DNA from: an uncultured Acinetobacter sp.
GTDB taxonomy: Bacteria; Pseudomonadota; Gammaproteobacteria; Pseudomonadales; Moraxellaceae
Assembly: GCA_913777945.1 (NCBI GenBank)
Contig: CAJYTY010000032.1
Span: forward strand, 141,050-205,049
Direction: 5' to 3'
Length of the DNA: 64,000 bases
A program made the position numbers and the translations under genes. This document shows positions 1-10,641 of the stretch, one piece after another; within the stretch, counting starts at the first letter, position 1, and each line of letters starts with the position of its first letter. A model generated the notes under the pieces. It did no database searches. It had not been told where the DNA came from and saw only the letters and a list, made by a program, of their open reading frames with translations.

Positions 1-189
1 AATACGTTTGTTGGTAATGATTAAGCGATTCGTCAAAAAAACTGGCAGAAAAAATAAGAGCCATAAGAAAACAGGATCTTTAAATAAAAATAGGCAAATC
101 GGTGTTCCAATGATGATATATATAAGACCCGATAAAGAGCTAAACGGTATAGTTTTTATTAATAAACTTTCATCTTGTTCTAACTGCAA
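1..189 (-). CDS. Partial membrane protein, bacterial PH-domain-like (runs off left edge)
   Basis: Read by eye on minus strand from a TTG start after AAGGGGAATAAA: LQLEQDESLLIKTIPFSSLSGLIYIIIGTPICLFLFKDPVFLWLLFFLPVFLTNRLIITNKRI; two hydrophobic stretches and a TNKR motif; open to window edge. Confidence 0.55.
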   Translation of the reverse strand, partial: MQLEQDESLLIKTIPFSSLSGLIYIIIGTPICLFLFKDPVFLWLLFFLPVFLTNRLIITNKRI

Positions 190-228
190 TTTTATTCCCC
201 TTAAAATTCAATATGACTTAATTCAAAT

Positions 229-804
229 TTATTTATTCTGAGTATCTTTTAAATCTTTTAATACTTGATCCGCATGCGTTTGCGTATTCACACTCGTGTA
301 GTGATACATAATTGCACCTTGAGGATTAATCAAGAAACTCTCACGTTTAGCAATTTTTGTAATCCCGAGGTTTCTAACAATGCCAAATTTTCCAGCAAGT
401 TCGCCTTTTTCATCTGCCAAGATTGGGAACGGTAAACCGAGCTTTTGTGAAAACTTCTGGTGTGATGCAACATCATCCAAGCTGACACCCAATACTACTG
501 CATTCGATTTTAAGAATTGAGGATAAAGTGATTTAAATTGATTCGCTTCTTGAGTACATCCCGCAGTGTCATCTTTAGGGTAGAAATAAAGTACAATCCA
601 CTTGCCTTTATATTGGTTCAAAGTGTGCCATTTCCCACTTTGATCTTGTAGTTTGAAATCTGGCGCAGACTGTCCCACCCATTCTTTTTGAGCTGTATTT
701 TGCTTAGAAAAAATAGAAGTTTGCGCTGTACTAAGGCTAGGGATACCAAGTAAAAAAAACGAACTGCATAAAATAATAACTTTGGACTTTATCGTATTCA
801 TCAT
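229..804 (-). CDS. Exported peroxiredoxin (Bcp/AhpC-TSA family)
   Basis: Signal peptide, then YFYPKDDTAGCTQEANQF peroxidatic-Cys motif. Confidence 0.9.
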   Translation of the reverse strand: MMNTIKSKVIILCSSFFLLGIPSLSTAQTSIFSKQNTAQKEWVGQSAPDFKLQDQSGKWHTLNQYKGKWIVLYFYPKDDTAGCTQEANQFKSLYPQFLKSNAVVLGVSLDDVASHQKFSQKLGLPFPILADEKGELAGKFGIVRNLGITKIAKRESFLINPQGAIMYHYTSVNTQTHADQVLKDLKDTQNK

Positions 805-981
805 GTTGATCTCAAAGTGTAATAAACTCTACTTTAGCAAATTTCGAAATCATATGGGTTAGAAAATTCTTTAAAGAATTTTGATCTGTTTTATGGTGTC
901 TTTTGAGCAAAGCATAATAAAAGGGATGGATTAGGAAAATAATGACTCGTATAAATCGGAGAGTATACTGCATTCAAGTTT

Positions 982-1722
982 TTGGAATTGAGCAAGCGCG
1001 TGAATTATAGGATTCTACTCATCACGGGATGGGGCGGTGGTGCCGAATTATTAAAACCTTTACATGAGGCTTTAGAACAAAAGGGATATAGCGTTGAACG
1101 GCTTAATATCTTTAATGCGCTGGATGGTGATATCTTGCAACAGCATGTTGAACTTGCGGTTAAATATGATGTAATTGTGGGGTGGTCGCTTGGCGGACAA
1201 CTGGCAACAATCTTGGTCAATCAAATACAACAACAATATGCAGAACAGAAAGTTTTAATCACTTTAGCGTCGAATCCATGTTTTGTGGCTCAAGCAGATT
1301 GGTCAGCAGCAATGCCTGTAGAAACCTTTATGCAATTTAAACAATCATTTGAACAGGATGCCATTACCACGCTAAAACGGTTTGGCTTATTGGTCTGTCA
1401 AGGTACAAGTTCGGCAAAAAAAGACTTCGTGGCTATGCAGAGATTGATTAATCCACAACCGATTGCATTGCTTCGGCAGGGATTGCAGTTGCTGGAGCAA
1501 TTGAACTTGGTTGAGTTGTATGAAAATTATCAGGGCAGACAGTTACATGTCTTTGCAGAGTATGATGCTTTGGTTCCTTACCAAGTTATACAAAAAACTA
1601 AAGATTTAGCTGCAAAGAATCTATGTGTTATTTCGATTGATGGAGCTTCGCATGGTTTTCCATGCTTTATGGTTGAGCAGACTGTGCAAAAAATTGAAGA
1701 TTTTATTCAATACACGGTTTAA
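982..1722 (+). CDS. bioH: Alpha/beta hydrolase, BioH-like pimeloyl-ACP methyl ester esterase
   Basis: ITGWGGG and GWSLGGQ nucleophile elbow, C-terminal DGASHGFP; next to bioAFCD; TTG start. Confidence 0.65.
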   Translation: MELSKRVNYRILLITGWGGGAELLKPLHEALEQKGYSVERLNIFNALDGDILQQHVELAVKYDVIVGWSLGGQLATILVNQIQQQYAEQKVLITLASNPCFVAQADWSAAMPVETFMQFKQSFEQDAITTLKRFGLLVCQGTSSAKKDFVAMQRLINPQPIALLRQGLQLLEQLNLVELYENYQGRQLHVFAEYDALVPYQVIQKTKDLAAKNLCVISIDGASHGFPCFMVEQTVQKIEDFIQYTV

Positions 1723-1805
1723 TCTTGCTTGAATTGAGAGTTCTCGCAATTTATTTTAGATTTTGACAAGTTTAAGATTATGCATACAAATTTTAAATCT
1801 GTTAG

Positions 1806-1954
1806 GGCGGAGTCGTGCTGAGTGTTAATTTAATTTCAGGATAAGCTTTCAGCTAGACTTACTTTGGTTTCGCCCAAAGTAAGCAAAGGCACTTGTTAAG
1901 CTGATGGTACATCCTTGATACCACAGCTTAACAGGCGGCATCCATGCCGCCTCC
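1806..1954. repeat. Composite palindromic intergenic repeat, copy 1
   Basis: CTTACTTTGG-TTTCGC-CCAAAGTAAG (1858-1883), then inverted repeat 1892-1903/1924-1935, then AGGCGGCAT-CC-ATGCCGCCT (1933-1952); core shared with 5892-6071. Confidence 0.7.
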
Positions 1955-2010
1955 ATGATCGTAGGTACTGCCATGAATTTAATTGGCTTAGGATGAAGAG
2001 TAAATAACGG

Positions 2011-3306
2011 ATGACAGACTCATTTGATTTAGAACATATATGGCATCCCTATACTTCCATGTTAAATCCATTGCCAACCTTTAAAGTCAAACGTGCTTAT
2101 GGCGCGACCATCGAATTAGAAGATGGGCGAACTTTGGTTGATGGCATGTCGTCATGGTGGTGTGCGATTCATGGCTATAACCATCCAGAACTAAACAAGG
2201 CAGTTGCTGACCAATTGCAAAACATGGCGCATATCATGTTTGGCGGTCTGACCCATGAACCTGCGATTGAATTAGGCAAATTATTATTAAAAATCACGCC
2301 GCCGAATTTAGATAAGATTTTCTATGCAGATTCAGGCTCGGTTTCAGTAGAAGTGGCATTAAAAATGGCAGTGCAGTATTGGGCTGCATTGCATCGACCA
2401 GAGAAAACTAACTTTATTACCACCCGTTCTGGCTATCATGGCGATACCTGGAATGCGATGTCTGTCTGTGACCCAGTCACGGGGATGCATCAAATTTTTG
2501 GTACAAGTTTACCGAATCGAATTTTTGTACCCGCACCACAAAGTCGTTTCGATGGTGAGTGGAATCCGCAAGATATTCAGGAACTCAAACAGCAGATTGA
2601 ACAGCATCATCACAGTATTGCTGCCCTGATAATTGAGCCGATTGTACAGGGTGCAGGCGGCATGCGTTTTTATCATCCTGAATATTTACGTCAGGCCAAA
2701 GCTTTATGCGAGCAATACAATTTGTTGTTGATCTTTGATGAGATCGCAACAGGTTTTGGGCGTACAGGCAAAATGTTTGCTTGGGAGCATGCACAAGTTG
2801 AACCCGATATCATGTGTATCGGTAAAGGTTTGACTGGAGGCTATATGACATTATCTGCAACATTAACGACTAAACAAGTGGCTGAAACCATTAGCCGTGG
2901 CGAAGCGGGTGTGTTCATGCATGGTCCAACTTTTATGGCAAATCCTTTAGCTTGTGCTGTTGCTCTAAGAAGTACTCAATTATTAGTTGAACAAGATTGG
3001 CAGAGCAATATTCAACGTATTGAAAAGATCCTTGTTGAGCAATTAAGTGATTTAGCAGAACTTGATCATGTTGCAGATGTACGTGTATTAGGTGCGATTG
3101 GAGTGGTTGAATTAACCTCTAGTGTTGACATGAAAAGCTTACAGCAGCAGTTTGTTGAACGTGGTATTTGGGTGCGACCATTTGGAAAATTGGTCTACGT
3201 GATGCCGCCGTATGTGATTAGCGATGATGAACTCCATTATTTATTAACACAGATGAGTGAAGTGGTAAAAAATATGCAAGGAGCACATGCTAATGTCCTT
3301 GCTTGA
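2011..3306 (+). CDS. bioA: Adenosylmethionine-8-amino-7-oxononanoate aminotransferase
   Basis: HIWHPYTSM start, class III aminotransferase motifs, bio operon context. Confidence 0.95.
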   Translation: MTDSFDLEHIWHPYTSMLNPLPTFKVKRAYGATIELEDGRTLVDGMSSWWCAIHGYNHPELNKAVADQLQNMAHIMFGGLTHEPAIELGKLLLKITPPNLDKIFYADSGSVSVEVALKMAVQYWAALHRPEKTNFITTRSGYHGDTWNAMSVCDPVTGMHQIFGTSLPNRIFVPAPQSRFDGEWNPQDIQELKQQIEQHHHSIAALIIEPIVQGAGGMRFYHPEYLRQAKALCEQYNLLLIFDEIATGFGRTGKMFAWEHAQVEPDIMCIGKGLTGGYMTLSATLTTKQVAETISRGEAGVFMHGPTFMANPLACAVALRSTQLLVEQDWQSNIQRIEKILVEQLSDLAELDHVADVRVLGAIGVVELTSSVDMKSLQQQFVERGIWVRPFGKLVYVMPPYVISDDELHYLLTQMSEVVKNMQGAHANVLA

Positions 3307-4447
3307 TCATTATGCCGAGCAGCTTGACCACCTTAAACAGCAAGGTAATTTCCGTCAATTCACTGCAAATCAGCAATCTGGACGATGGATTACCATTCAA
3401 GATCGAAGCATGTTGAATCTAGCATCCAATGATTATTTAGGCTTGGCCGCTGATTTAAGTTTAAGAGAAGAGTTTCTGGATACGCTAAAAATTGAACGAG
3501 CACTCTTTAGTTCATCTTCGTCACGCTTGCTCACCGGTAATTTTGCAGAATATGAACAATTTGAAAATAGTCTAAGCACAGCCTTTGGTCGTGCAGCTTT
3601 ACTTTTCAATAGCGGTTACCACATGAATATCGGTATTTTGCCAGCCTTGTGTGATAGTAAAACCGTGATTCTGGCTGATAAATTAGTGCATGCCAGTATG
3701 ATTGATGGCATTCGATTATCGAATGCTCAATATATTCGTTATCGTCATAATGATTTGCAACATCTGGAACAATTATTGCAAAAGTATCACCAAGATGAGC
3801 AAGTTGAACGCATTATTGTGGTGACTGAAAGTATTTTTAGTATGGATGGCGACGAGACGGATTTAGCAGCCTTGGCGCAGTTAAAGCAACGTTTTGCCAA
3901 AACCATGTTGTATGTCGATGAAGCACATGCGATTGGTGTCAGGGGCGAGCAAGGTCTGGGTTGTGCTGAACAATATGGCGTATTGGATCAGATTGACTTT
4001 TTGGTTGGAACCTTTGGCAAAGCAATTGCCTCGGTAGGCGGCTATATCATTTGTGACTCGATTATCCGTAACTATCTCATCAATAAGATGCGTCCATTGA
4101 TTTTTAGTACCGCATTGCCACCGATCTCGATGGCATGGTCAGATTTTATTTTTAATAAAGTATTGAGCATGCAGCAACAGCGTCAGCACTTGGTTGAGAT
4201 CAGTCAGTATTTACAGCAAGCGGTGATTGCAAAAGGTTTTTCAAGCCCATCGAGCAGTCATATCATTCCAGTTATCGTAGGTGAAAGCCAAGCGGCCATT
4301 GAAAAAGCACGCTATGTACAACAACAAGGCTTTTATGCCATGCCGGTACGCCCACCAACAGTGCCACAGAATAGTTCACGCTTACGTATTTCATTAACCT
4401 CTTTGGTGCAAAAAAATGAATTGGAACAATTGGTGGAGTGTTTGTGA
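3287..4447 (+). CDS. bioF: 8-amino-7-oxononanoate synthase
   Basis: [39 protein letters not shown] motifs. Overlaps the bioA end; ATG at 3293 ([10 protein letters not shown]) is the more likely start. Confidence 0.93.
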   Translation: MLMSLLDHYAEQLDHLKQQGNFRQFTANQQSGRWITIQDRSMLNLASNDYLGLAADLSLREEFLDTLKIERALFSSSSSRLLTGNFAEYEQFENSLSTAFGRAALLFNSGYHMNIGILPALCDSKTVILADKLVHASMIDGIRLSNAQYIRYRHNDLQHLEQLLQKYHQDEQVERIIVVTESIFSMDGDETDLAALAQLKQRFAKTMLYVDEAHAIGVRGEQGLGCAEQYGVLDQIDFLVGTFGKAIASVGGYIICDSIIRNYLINKMRPLIFSTALPPISMAWSDFIFNKVLSMQQQRQHLVEISQYLQQAVIAKGFSSPSSSHIIPVIVGESQAAIEKARYVQQQGFYAMPVRPPTVPQNSSRLRISLTSLVQKNELEQLVECL

Positions 4448-5196
4448 GCATCAATAAAGCACTGGTTGCGCAACGGTTTGCCAAAGCAGGGCAAAGCTAT
4501 GTTGAGCATGCTGTGGTACAGAAACAGATTAGTGTGCAGTTATTTGAATACCTTAAAGTGTATTGTCCGCAGAACTTAGCCTCTGTGCTTGAGATTGGCT
4601 GTGGTTCGGGAAATCTCACCCACTTATTCCAATCCCACTTTCAAATTGAGCAACTGTTTTTAAATGATTTATATGCAGATGTGGATCAGCATTTTCTCAA
4701 TTTTAAACATGTAAATTGGTTGATCGGAGATATTGAGCAACTGAATTTACCGCAGTCCTTAGATGCAGTGCTTTCCAGTTCGGCATTACAGTGGATGCTT
4801 GATCTACCTGCTTTATTACAACGGATTCGTTCTGCGTTAAAACCCAATTCATATTTCGGTTTTTCTACTTTTGGGCCAGATAATCTAACAGAAATTAAAC
4901 AGCTGACCGGACAGGGCTTAAATTATGTTGGCTTAGAATCTTTAAAACGACAGCTCGAGCAGCAAGACTTTGAAGTGCTGTTCATTGAGCAAGAAGTGAA
5001 GCAGATTTATTTTGATCATCCAAAATCGGTCTTGCAGCATTTAAAAGCCACAGGCGTGACCGCAACAGCGAAATCACATCGTTGGACTAAGCAGTCGTTG
5101 CAGCAATTTTATTTAGATTATCAACAGTTTTATGATGAGCAGGGTTTCCGCCTGACTTATCACCCGATTTATGTGATTGCACGGAGAATAGCATGA
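4438..5196 (+). CDS. bioC: Malonyl-ACP O-methyltransferase
   Basis: [18 protein letters not shown]-binding motif, SSSALQWM typical of BioC, operon context. Confidence 0.9.
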   Translation: MFVSINKALVAQRFAKAGQSYVEHAVVQKQISVQLFEYLKVYCPQNLASVLEIGCGSGNLTHLFQSHFQIEQLFLNDLYADVDQHFLNFKHVNWLIGDIEQLNLPQSLDAVLSSSALQWMLDLPALLQRIRSALKPNSYFGFSTFGPDNLTEIKQLTGQGLNYVGLESLKRQLEQQDFEVLFIEQEVKQIYFDHPKSVLQHLKATGVTATAKSHRWTKQSLQQFYLDYQQFYDEQGFRLTYHPIYVIARRIA

Positions 5197-5837
5197 GTGC
5201 AGCAATTTATTTTGTCAGTGGTATCGATACTGAAATTGGTAAAACTTATGCTACGGGCTATCTTGCCAAGCTTTGGACTGAACAGGGACAGCGTGTTATT
5301 ACCCAGAAGTTGGTACAAACAGGGAATGTCGATATCTCCGAAGATATCGAAAAGCATCGTGAAATTATGGGCAGTGGCTGGTTTCAGGAAGATCATGAAA
5401 AGCTGACCATGCCTGAAATTTTTACTTATCCTGCTTCGCCGCATTTGGCCACACGTTTGGACGGGCGAGATTTAGATTTTGCCAAGATTGAAGCAGCGAC
5501 CAAAGAACTGGCTCAGCGTTTTGAGGTGGTTTTGTTAGAAGGTGCTGGTGGTTTGATGGTGCCTTTAACTACAGAATTGCTGACCATCGATTATATCGCT
5601 CAGCATCAATTTCCTGTGATTTTAGTGACTTCTGGGCGTTTAGGAAGTATTAATCATACTTTGTTGAGTTTAGAGGCTTTAAAGCAGCGTGGTTTGAGTT
5701 TACATGCTTTGGTCTATAACTTAAAGGATGAGTCGAAAGATCCACTTATTTCGAAAGATACCGCAGATTATTTAAAAGCTTATTTGGCAAAACATTTTCC
5801 TGATACGCAATGGATTGAGTTGGAAAAGTTTAACTAA
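5193..5837 (+). CDS. bioD: Dethiobiotin synthase
   Basis: [16 protein letters not shown]-loop, [10 protein letters not shown]. Confidence 0.95.
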   Translation: MSAAIYFVSGIDTEIGKTYATGYLAKLWTEQGQRVITQKLVQTGNVDISEDIEKHREIMGSGWFQEDHEKLTMPEIFTYPASPHLATRLDGRDLDFAKIEAATKELAQRFEVVLLEGAGGLMVPLTTELLTIDYIAQHQFPVILVTSGRLGSINHTLLSLEALKQRGLSLHALVYNLKDESKDPLISKDTADYLKAYLAKHFPDTQWIELEKFN

Positions 5838-5890
5838 CTTAGATTTGGCTTAGAATAAATACTAACTTATTGAAATAATTGTCTAGCTTC

Positions 5891-5915
5891 TTTAACGGAG
5901 TCATACTCCGTTAAA
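5891..5915 (+). terminator. Perfect stem-loop after bioD (also the left part of repeat copy 2)
   Basis: TTTAACGGAGT-CAT-ACTCCGTTAAA, 11-bp perfect stem. Confidence 0.5.
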
Positions 5916-6071
5916 GCCAAATTTAGGTTAAACCTGCGGTTCGCCCTACTTTGGTTTCGCCCAAAGTAGCCAAAGGCATTGTCATCCACAAAACCTGTTC
6001 TCTTTTGGGTTTTGTTTTTATTATTTCGCAGAAACAATATATTGCAAAATTCACGCAGGTTGTGGATGACG
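5892..6071. repeat. Composite palindromic intergenic repeat, copy 2
   Basis: CTACTTTGG-TTTCGC-CCAAAGTAG (5946-5969) plus flanking inverted repeat GTCATCCACAAAACCTG / CAGGTTGTGGATGAC. Confidence 0.7.
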
Positions 6072-6127
6072 TTTCCGAGTATCATATTTCATGTGAGAAT
6101 TTCTGTTAAATAAAAGCAAGGTCAAGA

Positions 6128-6799
6128 ATGAACAAGAATAAGAAATTAGTTTTATCCATTTTATGTGGGTTCTTCATAACAGTTTCAGTATCTCACGCTG
6201 CTGTACCAACAGATAAAACCATCATCAGTTGGATCACCAACTTACAAGATTCAAATGCCAATCCTCCTCAAGCCATTCAGATTGATTCGACCGAAGCCGT
6301 AAAACTGATTTCAGGAGAAGAAGCCTATTTATCTGGTGTGAGTTTTGAAAATGCAGGACGTAATTTTTGGGCTGGCTATGTATTAACCCGTCCAAAATTA
6401 AAACAATCTCGAATTTTAAAGGAGTTTGGTGGTCAATCGAATAGCTTTAAAGTGCATCCCACCGTTTATAAAGGTAAACCGATTCAACTGATCGAAATTG
6501 AAAGTGCAGGTTCAGGACAAGGTACAGTCGAATCCAGTAAAAGCTTGGTTTATTTCAATCAATGGAATACGAAGCTGATTACTGAAGTGGAAGAATCTTC
6601 TTATGACGGTCGCTATGATGAAAAACTGGGCGCAGAAGATTGCCGTACTGGCCGAGACAATTCGGGTTATTTAAACGTCATGCCTTATTCACCTTATGTG
6701 ATTCGAACTACAGTAACCGGAGATGCATGTAATAATAAACCACAAGGCTATAAGGTAAGCAGTAAACTGATTCCAATTGTGATCAATGAAATAAAATAG
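6128..6799 (+). CDS. Exported hypothetical protein
   Basis: N-terminal signal peptide (LSILCGFFITVSVSHA); full ORF; no family recognised. Confidence 0.75.
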   Translation: MNKNKKLVLSILCGFFITVSVSHAAVPTDKTIISWITNLQDSNANPPQAIQIDSTEAVKLISGEEAYLSGVSFENAGRNFWAGYVLTRPKLKQSRILKEFGGQSNSFKVHPTVYKGKPIQLIEIESAGSGQGTVESSKSLVYFNQWNTKLITEVEESSYDGRYDEKLGAEDCRTGRDNSGYLNVMPYSPYVIRTTVTGDACNNKPQGYKVSSKLIPIVINEIK

Positions 6800-6949
6800 A
6801 TAAAACAAGAGTATGTTTTGATTGCTTGTTAAATTTTTTAGAAGAAATAATGATTTGATAAAAATACTGAGTTATTAAATAGTTAAAGTAAGTTTATTTA
6901 TAAAGTTGAATACAATTTAAAAGTCGAGTATTTATTAAAAAACAATGAT

Positions 6950-8749
6950 GTGAGCAGTAAGTTGAAGTCAATATTTTTTAGGGTTGCATTGGTATTAACT
7001 ATTGTCGCTGCGATGCCGATTGGATTTGCAAAAACGCCTGCTCAAGCGGAAAAAGTGCTTCGAGTTGCTTTCCCTGCACCTGATGATGGTTTTGATATGG
7101 TCAAAACCTTTAATTTCTATAGTGGCAATGTTGCTGATGTGATTTTCGAACGCTTAGTTCAATATGATTATTTAGCAAATCCAGTGAAATTAGTTCCTGC
7201 AACTGCTCAGAGCTTACCGACTATTGAAAAAAATGGGCAAGTTTATACTTTTAAAATAAAGTCAGGCATTTACTTTACCGATGATCCAGCCTTCAAAGGA
7301 AAGCGTCGAGAGTTGGTTGCAGAAGACTATGTTTACTCGATTAAACGCATTTTAGACCCTAAAAATCATGCGCCTTCTTTTTCTTTTATTGATAATAAAC
7401 TGGTTGGAGCGAATGCCCTCGTTGACCAAGCCAATAAAACAGGTCGTTTTGACTATAATGCTAAGATTGACGGTGTACAAGCATTAGATAAATATACAAT
7501 TCAATTTAAGCTGACCCAACCAGATTATAATTTTCCTTATATTCTTGCCTATAGCACATTTGGAGCGACAGCTAGAGAAGCGGTTGAATATTATAAAGAT
7601 CGGTTAGGAATGCATCCTGTTGGAACAGGGCCTTATATGCTGAGTCGATATGTACCACGTAGCAAAATTGAACTGATTGCCAATCCAGATTATCGAGGTT
7701 TTGTTTGGAATTTTAAATCGACAGGTACAGCGTGGGATAACCAACTCGTCAAGCAAATGAGTGGTAAGCCTATGCCACAAATTGGCAAAGTGAATATTAG
7801 TATTATTGAAGAAGAACAATCACGCTGGTTGGCATTTCAATCGAAACAATTGGATTTCGATACTTTAACTTCAAGTGCTATTCCTAAAGCTTTAGATCAA
7901 AACAATCAATTGAATGCTGCGATGCAACAAAAAGGGATTCGCCTTTATGCCAACAAAGAGGCAGAAGTCACTTATACCATGTTCAATATGCGTGATTCTG
8001 TCGTTGGCGGAAATAGTTTAGATAAAATTGCTTTAAGACGTGCAATTGCGATGTCTTTTAATCTGAATGAATATATTCGAATTCTAAGAAAAGGACAGGC
8101 TGTTAGGGCTGAAATGTTAGTGCCTGCAGGTGTGAATGGGCATAACCCGAATTATCGCAGTAGTATTGGTTATAACCCTGTTTTAGCCAATAAATTGCTT
8201 GATCATTTTGGCTATAAAAAAGGAACGGATGGCTATCGTCTTTTTCCCAATGGCAAAGCTTTAACTCTAAAAATCAATACAGAAAGTGGTTCTTCTTCAG
8301 TGATGTATTCTGAACTTTGGAAGAAAAATTTAGATGCGATAGGGATACGAGCTGAGTTTAAAGTGAGTAGTTTTGCCGATAACTTAAAAGCAGCAACTCA
8401 GTGTCAATATATGATGTGGAGTGGTGCATGGCATGCAGACTATCCTGAGGGCGAAAATTTTACTCAGTTATTGTACGGTGCAAATATTGGTCGTGGAAAT
8501 CAATCATGCTATAAATCGGCTGCTTATGATGGCTTATATCAGCAAGCGATGAAATTAGCGCCTGACCAACGCATGCCATTCTATGAAAAAATGAGTCGAC
8601 AAGTTGAAGCTGATAATCCTTGGATTTTGCAAGATACACGTATTAGAAACTGGGTGATTCAACCAGATGTTCAGGGATTTAAAGCGCATCCCATTATGAA
8701 TACCAATTGGCAATATTTAGATATTGTACCCTCACAGCAAAATAAATAA
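6950..8749 (+). CDS. Peptide ABC transporter substrate-binding protein (SBP family 5, YejA-like)
   Basis: Signal peptide; HPVGTGPYMLSRYVP; operon with permeases and ATPase; GTG start. Confidence 0.9.
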   Translation: MSSKLKSIFFRVALVLTIVAAMPIGFAKTPAQAEKVLRVAFPAPDDGFDMVKTFNFYSGNVADVIFERLVQYDYLANPVKLVPATAQSLPTIEKNGQVYTFKIKSGIYFTDDPAFKGKRRELVAEDYVYSIKRILDPKNHAPSFSFIDNKLVGANALVDQANKTGRFDYNAKIDGVQALDKYTIQFKLTQPDYNFPYILAYSTFGATAREAVEYYKDRLGMHPVGTGPYMLSRYVPRSKIELIANPDYRGFVWNFKSTGTAWDNQLVKQMSGKPMPQIGKVNISIIEEEQSRWLAFQSKQLDFDTLTSSAIPKALDQNNQLNAAMQQKGIRLYANKEAEVTYTMFNMRDSVVGGNSLDKIALRRAIAMSFNLNEYIRILRKGQAVRAEMLVPAGVNGHNPNYRSSIGYNPVLANKLLDHFGYKKGTDGYRLFPNGKALTLKINTESGSSSVMYSELWKKNLDAIGIRAEFKVSSFADNLKAATQCQYMMWSGAWHADYPEGENFTQLLYGANIGRGNQSCYKSAAYDGLYQQAMKLAPDQRMPFYEKMSRQVEADNPWILQDTRIRNWVIQPDVQGFKAHPIMNTNWQYLDIVPSQQNK

Positions 8750-8759
8750 CGAGTTCAGG

Positions 8760-10574
8760 ATGAAGCAAAATTTTAAATACTCAATGCCAAGTCATGCTCT
8801 AGCTCTAATATTGGGCACAACATTAAGTTTAGGTGCATCTTATACACAAGCAAAAAGCCCAGCTAATCCGAATAAAGTGTTACGTTATGCTTTTCCCGTG
8901 GCTGAGACTGGATTTGATCCTGTTGCTGTACAAGATTTATATTCAGCACATATTTTGTATTCAGTATTTGAAACGTTATATACCTATGATTATTTAGCTT
9001 CACCCGCAAAACTTGTTCCAAATACGGCGGTGGCTTTGCCAGAAGTAAGTACCGATGGTTTGACCTATACCATTCGAATAAAAAAAGGGATTTATTTTAC
9101 TCCTGATCCTGTATTTAAAGGCAAAGCGAGAGAATTAACTGCAGCAGACTATGCCTATTCTTTTAAACGTTTGCTTGATCCAAATCTACATTCACCCAAC
9201 AGTTGGTTGTTTGAGGGACGTATCTCAGGAATGGATAGTGCTATCCAGCAAGCAACGAAAAATGGAAAATTTAATTACGATCAGCCGATTGCAGGGCTAC
9301 AAACACCAGATCGTTATACTTTGCTGATTCGATTAAAAGAGCCAAATTATAATTTCCCAATGCTACTTGCACATCAACCAACTGGTGCAGTCGCTCGTGA
9401 AGTGATTGAACATTATCGTGATAAAGCAGGCTATGCGATGGGACATCCTGTGGGGACAGGTCCTTATGTTCTCGCACAATGGACACCGGGTTCGCGTATT
9501 ATTTTGAAAGCAAATCCTGATTATCGCGGTTACACATGGAATTTTAAAGCGACCAATCCTGAAGATCAGAAAATCGTACAGCAAATGCAAGGCAAAAAAA
9601 TGCCGCAGATTGGTGTGGTCGATATTCAGGTGATTGAAGAATCACAGTCAGGATGGTTGTCGTTCCAAAAAGATGGGTTAGATATATTTACTTTAGATGG
9701 TGAATTACCTGCACAAGCTTTAAAAGATGGTCAGTTAAAGCCAGAGTTAGCAAAAAAAGGGATTCAACTTTCACGTATTGCTGACCCTTCAATTGATTAC
9801 TTGTATTGGAATATACAAAATCCTGTGGTGGGTGGCGTGAGTAAAGAGAAAATTGCTTTGCGCCGTGCAATGGCGATGGCAATTTCCAAAGAGAAATTTA
9901 TCAGCATTTTAGCGAAAGGGAACGCCAAAAAGTTAGAATCGCCGATTCCTTATGGTGTCGCGGGGCATGATCCCAATTATAAAAGCAGCATTCCATATTC
10001 AGTAAAAGCAGCAAATTTATTACTTGATCGTTATAACTACAACGTGGGCAAAGATGGTTGGCGGATGTTACCGAATGGCAAGCCACTGGTGATTGAATTT
10101 ATGCCATCCAGTAGTAGTGCACGAAGTATGCAGATGGCTGAACTCCTAAAGAAAGAATTAGCCAATATTAAAGTCAATATGGTTTCTAAACCTGTGCCTT
10201 TTGCGGAAGGTTTAAAGGCTGAAAAACAATGTAAAACCATGTTTAAGGCTTCTGCTTGGATTGCAGACTATCCTGATGCAGATAACTTTGTACAGTTGTT
10301 TTATGGCAACAATATTCATGCCACCAACCATACTTGTTTTAAATTGCCAGAATATGATCGTTTATATGAACAGTCATTAAAACTAGCTGATGGCCCTGAA
10401 CGTAATTTGTTATATCGTAAAATGTCACGATTGCTAGAGTTTTATGCCCCTGTACAATTTATGTCGACTCGTTACCGTACTGTCGTGGCACAACCTCGAG
10501 TGATTGGCTATAAAAAACACCCAATTCTGCCAGCAGAGTGGATGTATATCGATATTCAACAAAACAAACCATAG
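8760..10574 (+). CDS. Second peptide ABC transporter substrate-binding protein (SBP family 5)
   Basis: Signal peptide; HPVGTGPYVLAQWTPGSRI; paralogous to preceding gene; start moved to MKQNFK. Confidence 0.9.
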   Translation: MKQNFKYSMPSHALALILGTTLSLGASYTQAKSPANPNKVLRYAFPVAETGFDPVAVQDLYSAHILYSVFETLYTYDYLASPAKLVPNTAVALPEVSTDGLTYTIRIKKGIYFTPDPVFKGKARELTAADYAYSFKRLLDPNLHSPNSWLFEGRISGMDSAIQQATKNGKFNYDQPIAGLQTPDRYTLLIRLKEPNYNFPMLLAHQPTGAVAREVIEHYRDKAGYAMGHPVGTGPYVLAQWTPGSRIILKANPDYRGYTWNFKATNPEDQKIVQQMQGKKMPQIGVVDIQVIEESQSGWLSFQKDGLDIFTLDGELPAQALKDGQLKPELAKKGIQLSRIADPSIDYLYWNIQNPVVGGVSKEKIALRRAMAMAISKEKFISILAKGNAKKLESPIPYGVAGHDPNYKSSIPYSVKAANLLLDRYNYNVGKDGWRMLPNGKPLVIEFMPSSSSARSMQMAELLKKELANIKVNMVSKPVPFAEGLKAEKQCKTMFKASAWIADYPDADNFVQLFYGNNIHATNHTCFKLPEYDRLYEQSLKLADGPERNLLYRKMSRLLEFYAPVQFMSTRYRTVVAQPRVIGYKKHPILPAEWMYIDIQQNKP

Positions 10575-10641
10575 TGTCGAAAGAAGGTTCGTGAGAAACC
10601 TAAACAATATATGAATGAAATTAAATTGGAGAGAAATAATA

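Noticed and set aside
8-241. 77-aa plus-strand ORF at the left edge
   Set aside because: A minus-strand ORF with RBS, TM segments and a TNKR motif covers 1-189 and is open to the edge; the plus ORF is Lys/Asn-rich antisense translation.
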